Source of the DNA: Nocardia abscessus
Lineage (GTDB): Bacteria; Actinomycetota; Actinomycetes; Mycobacteriales; Mycobacteriaceae
Direction: 5' to 3'
Length of the DNA stretch: 64,000 nucleotides
Assembly (NCBI RefSeq): GCF_015477775.1
Contig: NZ_JADLQO010000013.1
Location: 1-64,000 of the forward strand
Within the stretch, counting starts at the first letter, position 1. Each line of letters starts with the position of its first letter. A model generated the notes under the pieces. It was given only the letters and a program-made list of their open reading frames with translations. It was not told the DNA's origin and ran no database searches. The position numbers and the translations under genes were made by a program. This document shows positions 28,357 to 36,520 of this stretch, piece by piece.

Positions 28357-29471
28357 ATGATGCGAAACCGAAGGTCGTCGTATGCGGCACGTCGTTCGGC
28401 CGGGTGTATCTGCGGGCAGTGCATGATGATCCGGAGGTCGAACTCGCCGGCGTTGTCTCCCGCGGCAGTGCCACCTCGGCGGAGTACGCGAAAACGTTGG
28501 GAGTGCCGCACTATATTGGCGTCGAGGAACTGCCCGGCGACGTCGACATCGCCTGCGTCGCGGTGCGAGCCGGTGCCGCCGGTGGCGACGGCGCCAGGCT
28601 GGCCCAGAGCCTGATGGGTCGCGGTATCCATGTGCTGCAGGAGCACCTGCTGCACCCTGACGAGCTCACCGACTGCCTGCGGGTAGCCCGTGAGCACGGA
28701 GTCCGCTACCGGCTCAACGCGTTCTATCCGCATGTGCGGCCGGTGGAGCTGTTCCTGCGGGCAGCCGCGATCCTGCGGGAGCGGCAGCGGCCGCTGCACG
28801 TGGACGCGGCGGCCGGGAGCCAGGTCGTGTACTCGTTGCTCGACATCATCGGCCGGGCGGTCGGCCGGCTACGGCCGTGGGCCATCGGCGAGGCCGCGCC
28901 CGTGGCGCCGGAGGTGGCCGCCCTGGCGAATTCGCCGATGCCCTACACCTCGCTGAGCGCGGTGATCGGCGGTGTCCCGGTGTCGCTGCGGGTACAGAAC
29001 CAGATCCACCCCGCCGACCCGGACAACCACGCGCTGCTGCTGCACCGGATCGCGATCGCCTTCGAGGGCGGCGTGCTCTCCCTGGCCGACACGCACGGCC
29101 CGGTGCTGTGGAGCCCGCGCCTGCACACCGGCCGTGACGAAACCGGCCGGCTGCTCATGGACGGCCCCGGAACCGAACGGCTGGACGTGCCGAGCACCGA
29201 GATTCTGCAACCGGCCGCGGTACCGACCTTCCGCACCGTCTTCCACGAGCTCTGGCCCGACAGCGTCCGAAACGCACTGCGGCAGTTACGCGCCGACATC
29301 GCCGACCCGAGCCGCTCGGCGGGCGCCGGTCAGTGGGCGATGACCGTCACCGCCCTGTGGCAGCGGCTCACGGCCGTGCTCGGCCAGCCCGAGCTGATCC
29401 GGCCGCCCACCCCCGAGCCGGTACCGCTGCCGGACCTACTCGCCGAGCAACGGGCCGGTGATAACTGGTGA
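28353..29471 (+). CDS. Thiazolinyl imide reductase (PchG/Irp3-like)
   Basis: This 372-residue enzyme of the Gfo/Idh/MocA-like fold has an N-terminal NAD(P) site (VVVCGTSFGRVYLRAV) and the family-typical block LQEHLLHPDELTDCL followed by YRLNAFYPHVRPVELFL. PchG (pyochelin) and Irp3/YbtU (yersiniabactin) reduce one thiazoline on the carrier protein to a thiazolidine using NADPH. The start GTG overlaps the previous stop and its stop overlaps the P450 start (GTGA both times). Together with the methyltransferase insert of NRPS-2, a reduced and possibly N-methylated terminal thiazolidine is predicted. It is strong evidence that the product belongs to the thiazoline metallophore class. Confidence 0.88.
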   Translation: MNDAKPKVVVCGTSFGRVYLRAVHDDPEVELAGVVSRGSATSAEYAKTLGVPHYIGVEELPGDVDIACVAVRAGAAGGDGARLAQSLMGRGIHVLQEHLLHPDELTDCLRVAREHGVRYRLNAFYPHVRPVELFLRAAAILRERQRPLHVDAAAGSQVVYSLLDIIGRAVGRLRPWAIGEAAPVAPEVAALANSPMPYTSLSAVIGGVPVSLRVQNQIHPADPDNHALLLHRIAIAFEGGVLSLADTHGPVLWSPRLHTGRDETGRLLMDGPGTERLDVPSTEILQPAAVPTFRTVFHELWPDSVRNALRQLRADIADPSRSAGAGQWAMTVTALWQRLTAVLGQPELIRPPTPEPVPLPDLLAEQRAGDNW

Positions 29472-30760
29472 CCGGGACAGATGCCCCGCGCGAACTGTCC
29501 GACCTGCAAGCATTCTCGGCCGACCCGTACGCCACGATGCAGCGGCTGTACCGGGAGAACGGCGCGATCTCGGTTCTCGGCGCCGGACCGATGCGCTTCC
29601 GGCTCACCCTCGGCACCGAGGCCAGCGCGTTCATCCTCGCGAACAGCGACCTGTTCAGCTGGGAAGCGGCATTCACTGCGCTGGTGCCGCTCACCGGGCC
29701 TTCGGCGCTGCTGGTCAATGACGGTGACCGGCATCGCCACCTGCGCCGCCAGGTCACCCCGGCCTTCACGGCGCGCCGGGTCGAGCACCACCTCGGCACC
29801 GTCACCCGGCACATCGAGAACGCGGTAGCCGGATGGGCGGCCGGTGATGTCATCGACGTCCATCCGCCGCTGCGCCGTGCGATGCGACTGGCCACCCTGG
29901 AAAGTTTGTTCGGCGCATCCGCCGTCGATCGATCAGAGGGGCTGGACGACTGGCTGCACGACATCCACCGCGCCATCGACACCGACGTGGTGGGCGGCAG
30001 CATCGAACGCGGGTCGGGATCACCGGTCTGGCGCAGGGCGCTGCTGGCCCGTTCCTCGGTGCACCGCTGGGTCCTCGATGAGATCGAGCGGCGCGGCGAC
30101 AGTGACGATCCAGGCGACGACGTGCTCGGCGTGCTGCTGCGCGGAACCGACGGAACCCGGCTCACCGACGACGAGATCCCCGACCAGCTCGTCAGCCTGC
30201 TCGAAGCGGGGGCCGAGACCACCGCGGCACAGCTGTCGTGGATGCTGTTCTGCACGTTGGGCGACCGTCCGCTGTGGGCGGAGCTCACCGCCGCGATCGC
30301 CGGTCGTCCGGTGGACGCGCCGCCCCCGCCCAGGCTGGATCATGTCATCTCCGAGACCATGCGGCTGTATCCGGCCACCGCCGTCATCTCCAGGAAGGTC
30401 GCTACCGAGTTCACCCTGGCCGGAGCGGAATTCGTCCCGGGCGACCTGTTGATCTTCAGTCCCTTCCACACCCATCGGCTGGAGTCGGTGTGGCCGGACC
30501 CGGAGCGCTTCGACCCCGGCAGATGGGACCCCGAATCCGATCGCTACCGGCGCCCGGCGCCGCACGAATTCCTGCCCTTCGGGGTCGGCCCGCACCGCTG
30601 CATCGGTGCCGCCTTCGCGACGATGGCGGTCAAAGCAGCTTTCGTCGCCCTCGCCCGGCGCATCGACGCCGAACTCCTGACCACCGAGGCGCCGCCCAGC
30701 GGGTTGATCGGCATGCACCCGCGCGACGGGATCACTCTGCGCATCAACGCGATCCGGTGA
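29468..30760 (+). CDS. Cytochrome P450 (tailoring), copy 2
   Basis: This 430-residue P450 ends the biosynthetic operon. The I-helix motif is AGAETTA, ExxR lies in SETMRL, and the haem loop is FGVGPHRCIG. Residues about 260-300 are shorter than usual between the J and K helices, giving a compact PPPPRLDHVISETMRL block. The GTG start overlaps the reductase stop. A P450 placed at the end of a thiazoline NRPS operon may oxidise a thiazoline to a thiazole or hydroxylate the peptide; the substrate is unknown. It converges with the methyltransferase gene; the 150 bases between them contain no clear hairpin. Confidence 0.88.
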   Translation: MTGTDAPRELSDLQAFSADPYATMQRLYRENGAISVLGAGPMRFRLTLGTEASAFILANSDLFSWEAAFTALVPLTGPSALLVNDGDRHRHLRRQVTPAFTARRVEHHLGTVTRHIENAVAGWAAGDVIDVHPPLRRAMRLATLESLFGASAVDRSEGLDDWLHDIHRAIDTDVVGGSIERGSGSPVWRRALLARSSVHRWVLDEIERRGDSDDPGDDVLGVLLRGTDGTRLTDDEIPDQLVSLLEAGAETTAAQLSWMLFCTLGDRPLWAELTAAIAGRPVDAPPPPRLDHVISETMRLYPATAVISRKVATEFTLAGAEFVPGDLLIFSPFHTHRLESVWPDPERFDPGRWDPESDRYRRPAPHEFLPFGVGPHRCIGAAFATMAVKAAFVALARRIDAELLTTEAPPSGLIGMHPRDGITLRINAIR

Positions 30761-30914
30761 CGCGAGGGCGGCGCGGTCCGGTGCTGCCGGTACGCCGCGA
30801 GCAGCGTCGCCGCGGGTCGGACCCGAGCGGCTCCACCGGATGCGGCGGGGTAGCCCGCTCCGCGGGCACGAGCGGCGCAGCTGCCCGCGGCTACTCGGGC
30901 AACTGCGCTCGCGC

Positions 30915-31628
30915 TCAGGTGCGCGGCGCCCGCAGCACCCCGGACTGCGCGGTGAGCTGTTCGCCGACGAGCCCCGTCTCCTCCGCCAGGTCCTCGATGC
31001 CGAAGGTGTGCCACTCACTGACGTTCTGCACCGTCCGCGGCGGCGCCGCGTCGCCGCTGATCTGCCACGTCGAGGTCATCCGGATCAGATCGCCGCCGAT
31101 CGGCTCGGCCTCGATCGAACCCTCGTAGATCAGGTCGCCGATCTGTTCGCGCGCCAGCTGCATCTTGGGCAGCGCGGTGGGGCGGTTGACCGGCAGCAGT
31201 TCGACCAGCACCGGCGCGCCGGGCGCCAGTCGGGGCAGGACTCGATCCCACAGCGCCCGGCGGTCCTCGGCGCCGATGTGGCCGAGCACCCCGAACAGCA
31301 CCAGTGCCGAGATGGCATCGGGCAGCACCACCGACTCGGCGGGCTCCGGCACGATAGTGACCCGCCGCCGCAGATCCTCGTCGGCGAGCACCTCGTGGGT
31401 CAGCACCGCGCGCATGGCCGGAGCGGGCTCGCTGGCCAGGATCTTCGCGGTCGGCAGCACTTCGGCGACCACCCGACAGGTACGCCCGGTGCCCGCCCCG
31501 ATATCGACCACCGTGCCCGCGCTCGGATCGACCTCGGCGAGGATCTTCCGCAGCGCCGCTTCGCCTTCGGCGTGCGCGCGCGGAACGAGGTCGTAGAACT
31601 CGGCGACGGGGGAGTAGAAGTCGTCCAT
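30915..31628 (-). CDS. Class I SAM-dependent methyltransferase
   Basis: This protein of about 237 residues has a clear SAM-binding fold: motif I VVDIGAGTGRTCRVVAE, the acidic loop LASEPAPAMRAVL, and motif IV-like ISALVLFGVLGHIG. Its C-terminal part (TSTWQISGDAAPPRTVQNVSEWHTFGIEDL) resembles small-molecule methyltransferases of the UbiE/Methyltransf_25 type. The ATG at 31628 is chosen because AGGAG lies about 7 bases upstream; an ATG two codons earlier (31634) is in frame. It diverges from the flavin reductase across Zur box 3. The target is unknown; N-, C- or O-methylation of the metallophore is possible. Confidence 0.8.
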   Translation of the reverse strand: MDDFYSPVAEFYDLVPRAHAEGEAALRKILAEVDPSAGTVVDIGAGTGRTCRVVAEVLPTAKILASEPAPAMRAVLTHEVLADEDLRRRVTIVPEPAESVVLPDAISALVLFGVLGHIGAEDRRALWDRVLPRLAPGAPVLVELLPVNRPTALPKMQLAREQIGDLIYEGSIEAEPIGGDLIRMTSTWQISGDAAPPRTVQNVSEWHTFGIEDLAEETGLVGEQLTAQSGVLRAPRT

Positions 31629-31662
31629 GCACATCTCCTGCGGTGTGACGAGCCAGCTTTAA

Positions 31663-31677
31663 TGAAAAAGATTATCA
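31663..31677. promoter_or_regulatory. Zur-type box 3, between methyltransferase and flavin reductase
   Basis: TGAAAAAGATTATCA matches the Zur consensus TGAAAATGATTTTCA at 13 of 15 positions. It lies 35 bases from the methyltransferase start and 41 bases from the flavin reductase start, placed to control both divergent promoters. The flanking sequence is the only AT-rich stretch in this intergenic region. Confidence 0.6.
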
Positions 31678-31717
31678 TTATGCGTACTTTCGTCGGTAGT
31701 TGCTGGAAGGGTCTGTG

Positions 31718-32305
31718 ATGTCGCCATCCCTCGGGCTGTCCCCCGAATCCACGATCGCTCCGCGCGACTTCCGAAAAGTCCTGAGCCACTTCTGTACTGG
31801 CGTGGTCGTGATCACCGCGCCGGGGCCATCGGGTGCTCCGGTGGGCTTCGCGTGCCAGTCGTTCGCGGCGCTGTCCCTGGAGCCGCCGTTGGTGCTGTTC
31901 TGCCCGGTCACGGGCTCGCGGACCGGGGCAGCGATCGAGGTAGCCGGAAAGTTCTGCGCGAACGTGCTGACCGCTGCCCAGCAGCCGGTCTGCGCGCGCT
32001 TCGGCACCCGCGAGATCGAGGACAAGTTCGCCGGGACGACCTGGCGCTGGTCCGGGCGCGGACTCCCGGTGCTGGACGGCGCGCTGGCCACCATCGAGTG
32101 TTCGGTGGTGAGCGTCGCCGACGGCGGTGATCACCATATCGTCGTCGGCCGGGTGGACACGCTGTCAGCCGCCGCCGCCGGGCGCCCGCTGCTGTTCTAC
32201 CGCGGCCGTTACGCAACCATCGAACCCGCCGACCCCTCGCTCGCGCCGTGGCGGGTGGACCTCGAACGCTTCCTAGCCACAACTACATTCGACTCGTGGC
32301 TGTGA
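31718..32305 (+). CDS. Flavin reductase (HpaC/flavin_reduct family)
   Basis: This 195-residue FMN-binding split-barrel protein has the family start RDFRKVLSHFCTGVVVITA, then PVGFACQSFAALSLEPPLVLFCP and FCANVLTAAQQPVCARF, and the dimer motif IVVGRVD near the C-terminus. Such proteins use NAD(P)H to supply free reduced flavin to two-component oxygenases and halogenases. The obvious client here is the halogenase at 7795-9384, under a matching regulatory box. The ATG at 31718 has GGAAGG about 7 bases upstream; a TTG at 31700 is less likely. The gene converges with TetR-2, whose stop is 29 bases away. Confidence 0.86.
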   Translation: MSPSLGLSPESTIAPRDFRKVLSHFCTGVVVITAPGPSGAPVGFACQSFAALSLEPPLVLFCPVTGSRTGAAIEVAGKFCANVLTAAQQPVCARFGTREIEDKFAGTTWRWSGRGLPVLDGALATIECSVVSVADGGDHHIVVGRVDTLSAAAAGRPLLFYRGRYATIEPADPSLAPWRVDLERFLATTTFDSWL

Positions 32306-32333
32306 GTGCGGAGCGGCCGGCGGTGAGGCACGG

Positions 32334-33017
32334 TCAGTGCTGCGGGGCGGCGCGGCGGGAAATTCCGGCGAGGAGCCCGTCGATGACGTCGGCGACCGCG
32401 TCCTCGGTGCGGAAGTCGGCGCGCACCTCGGCCCACTGCGGGAGCAACCGCGCCACGGCGGGGAAGTCGGCGAGCTGATCGGCGCCGGTCAGATCCGACC
32501 AATAGGGTAGCGCCGGCTCGCTCTCGCGATGCGCGGCCGCGGCGTGGCGGCTGGTCAGCTCGCCGACCACGAAGCGCCACACGGTCAGATACATGTACCC
32601 GGCCTGCCGGTCGGACGCGCCGAGCTCGCGCGCGGCGACGACGAACTCCTCCAGAATCCACAACGCCGATCGCGCACCGCTCTGACCGCTGGCGAGAATG
32701 CCGGCCACCCAGGGCAATTGGTGCAGGATGTCGATCAGGTAGCTCACGATGGCGATCAGACGTTCCCGGGGCCCTTCGGGGAGCGCCGGACGGCGCAGCG
32801 AATCGGCCAGTCGGCCGAGGACGGCGGTGAACAGCGCTGCCTTGGTGGGAAAGTGATGGTAGAGCGCGGCGGTGCTGACCTGCAGCTCGCTCGCGAGGCG
32901 ACGCATGCTGAACGCCTGCTCGCCCTCGGCGGCGAGCAGCTGGGTCGCGGCGGCCACAACCGCGTCTCGGGGTACCCGCACCGGGCGTCCGCGTCTGCGG
33001 GGCGATCTCTCGGGCAT
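32334..33017 (-). CDS. TetR-family repressor 2, paralogue of TetR-1
   Basis: The protein is about 227 residues with N-terminal HTH SPRRRGRPVRVPRDAVVAAA and MRRLASELQVSTAALYHHFPTKAALF, and a C-terminal domain sharing blocks with the TetR at 3273-3968 (YLIDILHQLPWV, ALWILEEFVVAA, DVIDGLL). It diverges from the MFS exporter, with an operator-like element between them. A GTG directly before the ATG (33020) is an alternative start. It probably represses the exporter and itself, with derepression when the metallophore or an intermediate accumulates. Confidence 0.85.
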   Translation of the reverse strand: MPERSPRRRGRPVRVPRDAVVAAATQLLAAEGEQAFSMRRLASELQVSTAALYHHFPTKAALFTAVLGRLADSLRRPALPEGPRERLIAIVSYLIDILHQLPWVAGILASGQSGARSALWILEEFVVAARELGASDRQAGYMYLTVWRFVVGELTSRHAAAAHRESEPALPYWSDLTGADQLADFPAVARLLPQWAEVRADFRTEDAVADVIDGLLAGISRRAAPQH

Positions 33018-33074
33018 CACGGCGAGTCTCCGAACCCACGCTCTCGACAGGGTTGTTGGGCTGTGCTAACCATA

Positions 33075-33097
33075 TTAAAAACACACGTTACTAAAAT
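33075..33097. promoter_or_regulatory. TetR operator-like element B
   Basis: The plus strand reads TTAAAAACACACGTTACTAAAA. The segment TAAAAAyACrCGwTA is shared with element A at 4016-4036, three differences in 15. It lies between tetR-2 and the MFS gene, 58 bases from the tetR-2 start and 25 bases before the MFS start. No Zur-type box is present in this intergenic region, so the exporter may answer to TetR control only. Confidence 0.5.
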
Positions 33098-33121
33098 CGG
33101 GCAGCAGTTCTGGAGAGGCAG

Positions 33122-34534
33122 ATGTCGCAATCGAACAAACCGGCCGCCGTGCTGGCAACCGTGGTGATCGTGCAGTTCATGGTCTCCCTGGACCTGTCCG
33201 TGGTGAACGTGGCGCTACCGGCGATCCAGGCCGAGTTCGAGCTCTCGGCCACCACGCTGCAATGGGTCGTCAACGCCTACGCCGTGGTGTTCGGCGGATT
33301 CCTGTTGCTGGGTGGCCGGCTCGGTGACGTGATCGGCCGCCGCCGCACGATGATCGCGGGGCTGGTGCTCTTCGGTGCCGCCAGCCTCGCGGGTGGCCTG
33401 GCCACCCACGAGTCCGTGCTCATCGGCGCCAGGGCGGTGCAGGGGCTGGGCGCGGCCGCGCTGTCGCCGCTGTCCCTGGCGCTGATCACAGTCACCTTCG
33501 AAGAAGGCCCGGCGCGTACCAAAGCGGTGGGGCTGTGGGCTGCCGCGACCATGCTCGGCGGCGCGCTCGGGGTGGTGGCCAGCGGCCTGCTCACCGACTT
33601 CGCCGATTGGCGGTGGGTGCTGCTGATCAACGTGCCGATCGTCATCGCCGCACTGACCACGGCCGTGCGCGGCATCGGCGGGGCGGTCGAGGGCGCGCGG
33701 CCGCGACTCGACATCGTCGGCGCACTGCTGGTCACCGCCGCGATGCTGCTGTTGATCCTCGGTGTGGTCCGCACCGACGAGCACGGCTGGGCCTCCGCTG
33801 TGACGATCGGGACGCTCGCCGCGGGCACGGTGCTGCTGGCAGCGTTCGTCGCGGTGGAGACGCGGGTCCGGGAACCGCTCATGCGGCTGGGGCTGCTCGC
33901 CCACGGAAGTGTCGCGGGAGCCAATGTTTTCGGCTTCATGATCACCGCCGGTCAGCTGACCGCCTTCTACTTCGTCTCGCTGCACATGCAGTCGGTGCTG
34001 CAGTATTCGCCCGCCGTCGCCGGTGTCTGCTTCGTGCCGTTCGCGCTGGGCGCCGTGGTCGGTATGCGCCTGGCGGCGGTCCTCGTGGCCCGGTTCGGCC
34101 ACCGTGCCACACTCGTGGTAGGCGGGCTGCTCGGCGCGGTCGGGATCGGCTGGTTCGGCGCAGGCGGGCCGGGCGGCAGCTTCCTCACCGACATCCTCGG
34201 CCCCTCGATCGTGGCCAGCATCGGCATCGGCGTCAGCTTCGTGGTCATGGGCACCATCGCGATGCAGGGCGTCGCGAGCGAGGAGGCGGGCATGGCGTCC
34301 GGGCTGCTGAACAGCTCCCGCCAGCTCGGCGGCGCGCTCGGCCTGGCCGTGCTGACGACGGTGGCCGCCACGGTCACCGGGGACGACCGCTCGCCGGCGG
34401 CGCTCAGCGACGGCTACTCCACCGCGTTCCTGCTGGGCGGCGCGCTCATCGCGGTCGGAACCGTGATCGCCGGGCTGCTGATCCCGCAGGCCGCGGCGAA
34501 AACCGCACCGGTGGAGGCGAAGACGGGAAGCTGA
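33122..34534 (+). CDS. MFS exporter, DHA2/EmrB-QacA type (14 TM)
   Basis: This 470-residue membrane protein has the number and spacing of hydrophobic segments of 14-helix drug:proton antiporters. Motif C-like and motif A are visible: VSLDLSVVNVALPAIQ in helix 1 and GGRLGDVIGRRRTMIAG in loop 2-3, plus GARAVQGLGAAALSPLSLAL. It starts at ATG 33122 with GGAGAGGC just upstream, directly divergent from TetR-2. In metallophore clusters such a pump normally exports the finished apo-molecule, complementing the ABC pair at the other end of the cluster. Confidence 0.87.
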   Translation: MSQSNKPAAVLATVVIVQFMVSLDLSVVNVALPAIQAEFELSATTLQWVVNAYAVVFGGFLLLGGRLGDVIGRRRTMIAGLVLFGAASLAGGLATHESVLIGARAVQGLGAAALSPLSLALITVTFEEGPARTKAVGLWAAATMLGGALGVVASGLLTDFADWRWVLLINVPIVIAALTTAVRGIGGAVEGARPRLDIVGALLVTAAMLLLILGVVRTDEHGWASAVTIGTLAAGTVLLAAFVAVETRVREPLMRLGLLAHGSVAGANVFGFMITAGQLTAFYFVSLHMQSVLQYSPAVAGVCFVPFALGAVVGMRLAAVLVARFGHRATLVVGGLLGAVGIGWFGAGGPGGSFLTDILGPSIVASIGIGVSFVVMGTIAMQGVASEEAGMASGLLNSSRQLGGALGLAVLTTVAATVTGDDRSPAALSDGYSTAFLLGGALIAVGTVIAGLLIPQAAAKTAPVEAKTGS

Positions 34535-34565
34535 CCGGACCCACGAACACGGTGGCCTGCTGACG

Positions 34566-34793
34566 GCATGGAATCACACGCTATGGGTCGAACCGCTCGG
34601 CGAACGCCGCTGCCGATATACCGACACGGTCGATATCGACGCCGAAACCCTGACCTGCGTAGTCGCGGTGGTGGTGCGCGGAATCTTCACCTATCGGCAG
34701 TACCGTCGGCGCAAACTCGTCCGCCGTCATCTGCTTCCCGAAGGCACCGCCTACGCCTGCGTGCGCCGGTCGGGCTCCGGCCATGCGGAGTAA
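34566..34793 (+). pseudogene. C-terminal fragment of an SRPBCC/cyclase-like protein
   Basis: From 34566 the frame reads WNHTLWVEPLGERRCRYTDT then VDIDAETLTCVVAVVVRG and YRQYRRRKLVRRHLLPEG before TAA at 34791-34793. The YTDTVxIDA and YRxRRxxxLxRxHL patterns are those of a common actinobacterial SRPBCC family of about 150 residues. Only the last half is present and no start codon with a ribosome site precedes it. The remaining 200 bases up to the salicylate synthase stop hold nothing recognisable. Confidence 0.5.
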
Positions 34794-34993
34794 TCGTCGA
34801 TCCCGGCCGGTAGGTGCCGATCGGGATTCGCCGCGCAACGTGGAGCTGCCGGACGCCGAGTCCGGATTCGTTGCGTCACAGTTCACCGAGGATGGCCTCG
34901 CGCTCGATGCTGCGGCGGTGATGTCTGGGGAGTGCGTGCGGTCCACTCGACGGTCGACCCGCGCGCCAGGTGGTGAACTTCCGGCCTGGCCGG

Positions 34994-36325
34994 TCATGCG
35001 ATGTGCCCGGCGCGGACTTCGCCGTCGGGCGCGCGCCGCGGACGTGGCCGGGCGGCGACGACATAAGGTGCGACGCTGCTCAGCTTTTCCCGAGTCTCCT
35101 CGTGTTCGCGCTCGGGAGTCGACGTGGCGACCACCCCCGCACCCGCTCGCAGCCAGGCTCGGCCGTCGCGCTGATACACGGCGCGTAGCACGAGTGCGGC
35201 GTCGAGCATGCCGTGACTGTCGGCGATCAGCACAATGCCGGAGTACAGCCCGCGCACATCGACCTCCAGGTCGCGGATCGATTCGTAGACAGCGGCTTTC
35301 GGGATTCCCGAGGCGGTGACAGCGGGGAAGACCGCGGTGAGCGCGTCCCAGGCGGTGGCCTCCGCGAGCTGGGTTTCCACCCGCGAACCGAGGTGCTGCA
35401 CGCTGCCCCGGCACTTCACCGACAGGAATTCGCTGATCCTGGTGCTGCGAGGAGCCCCGAGCGCGGCCAGTTCCTGGAAGGCCAGTTTGACCGAGATCGC
35501 GTGCTCGAAGACTTCTTTCGGATCGGCGAGCAGGTCCTCGCGCAGTGCGCGGTCGAGCGCGGCGAGTCCGCGGTGAGCCCTGGTGCCCGCCAGTGGCTGG
35601 GTCGCGGCGTACCCCGATTCGTCGACCTCCAGCACCGTTTCCGGGCTGAACCCGGCGGCCTGCCAACCGCCGAGGTCGAGCAGGAACGATCGCGCCGGAT
35701 CGTTCGCCCGGCGACCGGTCAGGTACGTCGCCGCGATATCGACCTCGTGCGGGATCTCCACCCGGCGCGAGAGAATCACTTTCTGGAATTGTCCGCGCCG
35801 GATTCGCGCGACGGCCTGTTCGACAGCGTCGAGGTATGCGGTATCGGTCTGCTCGACCGATACCGGGGCGAGGCCGGTGGCAGGTGCGTGCTCACTGAGG
35901 AATTCGCACACTTCCGCCACGCGGGACTCGTCACGTGATCGAACAGTCACACTGTGCGCGGTGATCTCGAGTTCGAGCGCCGGAATCATCATCTGCGCCA
36001 GTAGGTCCCCGACATCCGCGCTCACCGGATCGGCCAGTTCGAAGCAACCCCACCCGTAGGCACGCCATCCGCGCGGGGCGCGCTGCAACGCCGCCCGGAC
36101 CTGCGGCCACGGCGTACCGGACCACGGTTCTTCGAAGTCGCCACCGATCGTCGAGCGGATCCGCGCCGGGCTCACGCTGACGGTGCCGACCGGGTCGGCC
36201 CCGACATGCCAGGTGCCGGCCCGCTCGTACACTACGTACTCGCGCAGCACTCCGGAACTCGCGATCCCGGCGGCCAGCGCCGCGGGATCGAACCGCCCGT
36301 GCCGGACGTTTTCGTGAACCGTCAC
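34994..36325 (-). CDS. Salicylate synthase (MbtI/Irp9-like)
   Basis: This 443-residue enzyme of the chorismate-utilising family converts chorismate through isochorismate to salicylate. Diagnostic blocks are KVILSRRVEIP, TQPLAGTRAHRG, EVFEHAISVK, CRGSVQHLGSRVE, FPAVTASGIPKAA, RGLYSGIV, WLRAGAGVV and EEETREKL-type EHEETREKLSS, covering the Mg-binding Glu residues and the active-site Lys/Thr region shared with MbtI. The GTG at 36325 is preferred because GGAGG sits 7 bases upstream; longer frames to 36526 lack one and would overlap Zur box 4. GTG overlaps the TGA of the short upstream frame (GTGA). It supplies the aryl starter for the ArCP of NRPS-1. No aryl-AMP ligase accompanies it, unlike in pyochelin, yersiniabactin or mycobactin clusters. 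Confidence 0.9.
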   Translation of the reverse strand: MTVHENVRHGRFDPAALAAGIASSGVLREYVVYERAGTWHVGADPVGTVSVSPARIRSTIGGDFEEPWSGTPWPQVRAALQRAPRGWRAYGWGCFELADPVSADVGDLLAQMMIPALELEITAHSVTVRSRDESRVAEVCEFLSEHAPATGLAPVSVEQTDTAYLDAVEQAVARIRRGQFQKVILSRRVEIPHEVDIAATYLTGRRANDPARSFLLDLGGWQAAGFSPETVLEVDESGYAATQPLAGTRAHRGLAALDRALREDLLADPKEVFEHAISVKLAFQELAALGAPRSTRISEFLSVKCRGSVQHLGSRVETQLAEATAWDALTAVFPAVTASGIPKAAVYESIRDLEVDVRGLYSGIVLIADSHGMLDAALVLRAVYQRDGRAWLRAGAGVVATSTPEREHEETREKLSSVAPYVVAARPRPRRAPDGEVRAGHIA

Positions 36326-36432
36326 GAGAACACCTCCCCGGCCCGGGGCGTCGACCGCAGTACGGCGCCCTCGACGTAGCGCCGCGTGACCACCGGCTCG
36401 TACCGGCGGTCGAACAAGGCCAGGCTCACCAT
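36322..36432 (-). CDS. Small ORF translationally coupled to salicylate synthase
   Basis: A 36-residue frame starts at ATG 36432 (GGGAG 4 bases upstream) and ends with a TGA overlapping the GTG start of the salicylate synthase. The peptide (VSLALFDRRYEPVV...) has no recognised domain and could be a leader that couples translation, or chance. The frame is open further upstream to 36588, across Zur box 4, but those codons are unlikely to be translated. Confidence 0.35.
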   Translation of the reverse strand: MVSLALFDRRYEPVVTRRYVEGAVLRSTPRAGEVFS

Positions 36433-36520
36433 CTGTCTCCCGCGGTGCCTCCGCTGCGCCTCCAGAGCGAGATCCTCGGTGCGCCGGGCAGTCTCGATTC
36501 CGTAATGCAAGACACTGAAA

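Noticed and set aside
34581..35666. Minus-strand frame overlapping the salicylate synthase, whose inner ATG overlaps the synthase stop (ATGA)
   Set aside because: The overlap looked like operon coupling, but the predicted protein is low complexity with no domain and no similarity to an aryl-AMP ligase.
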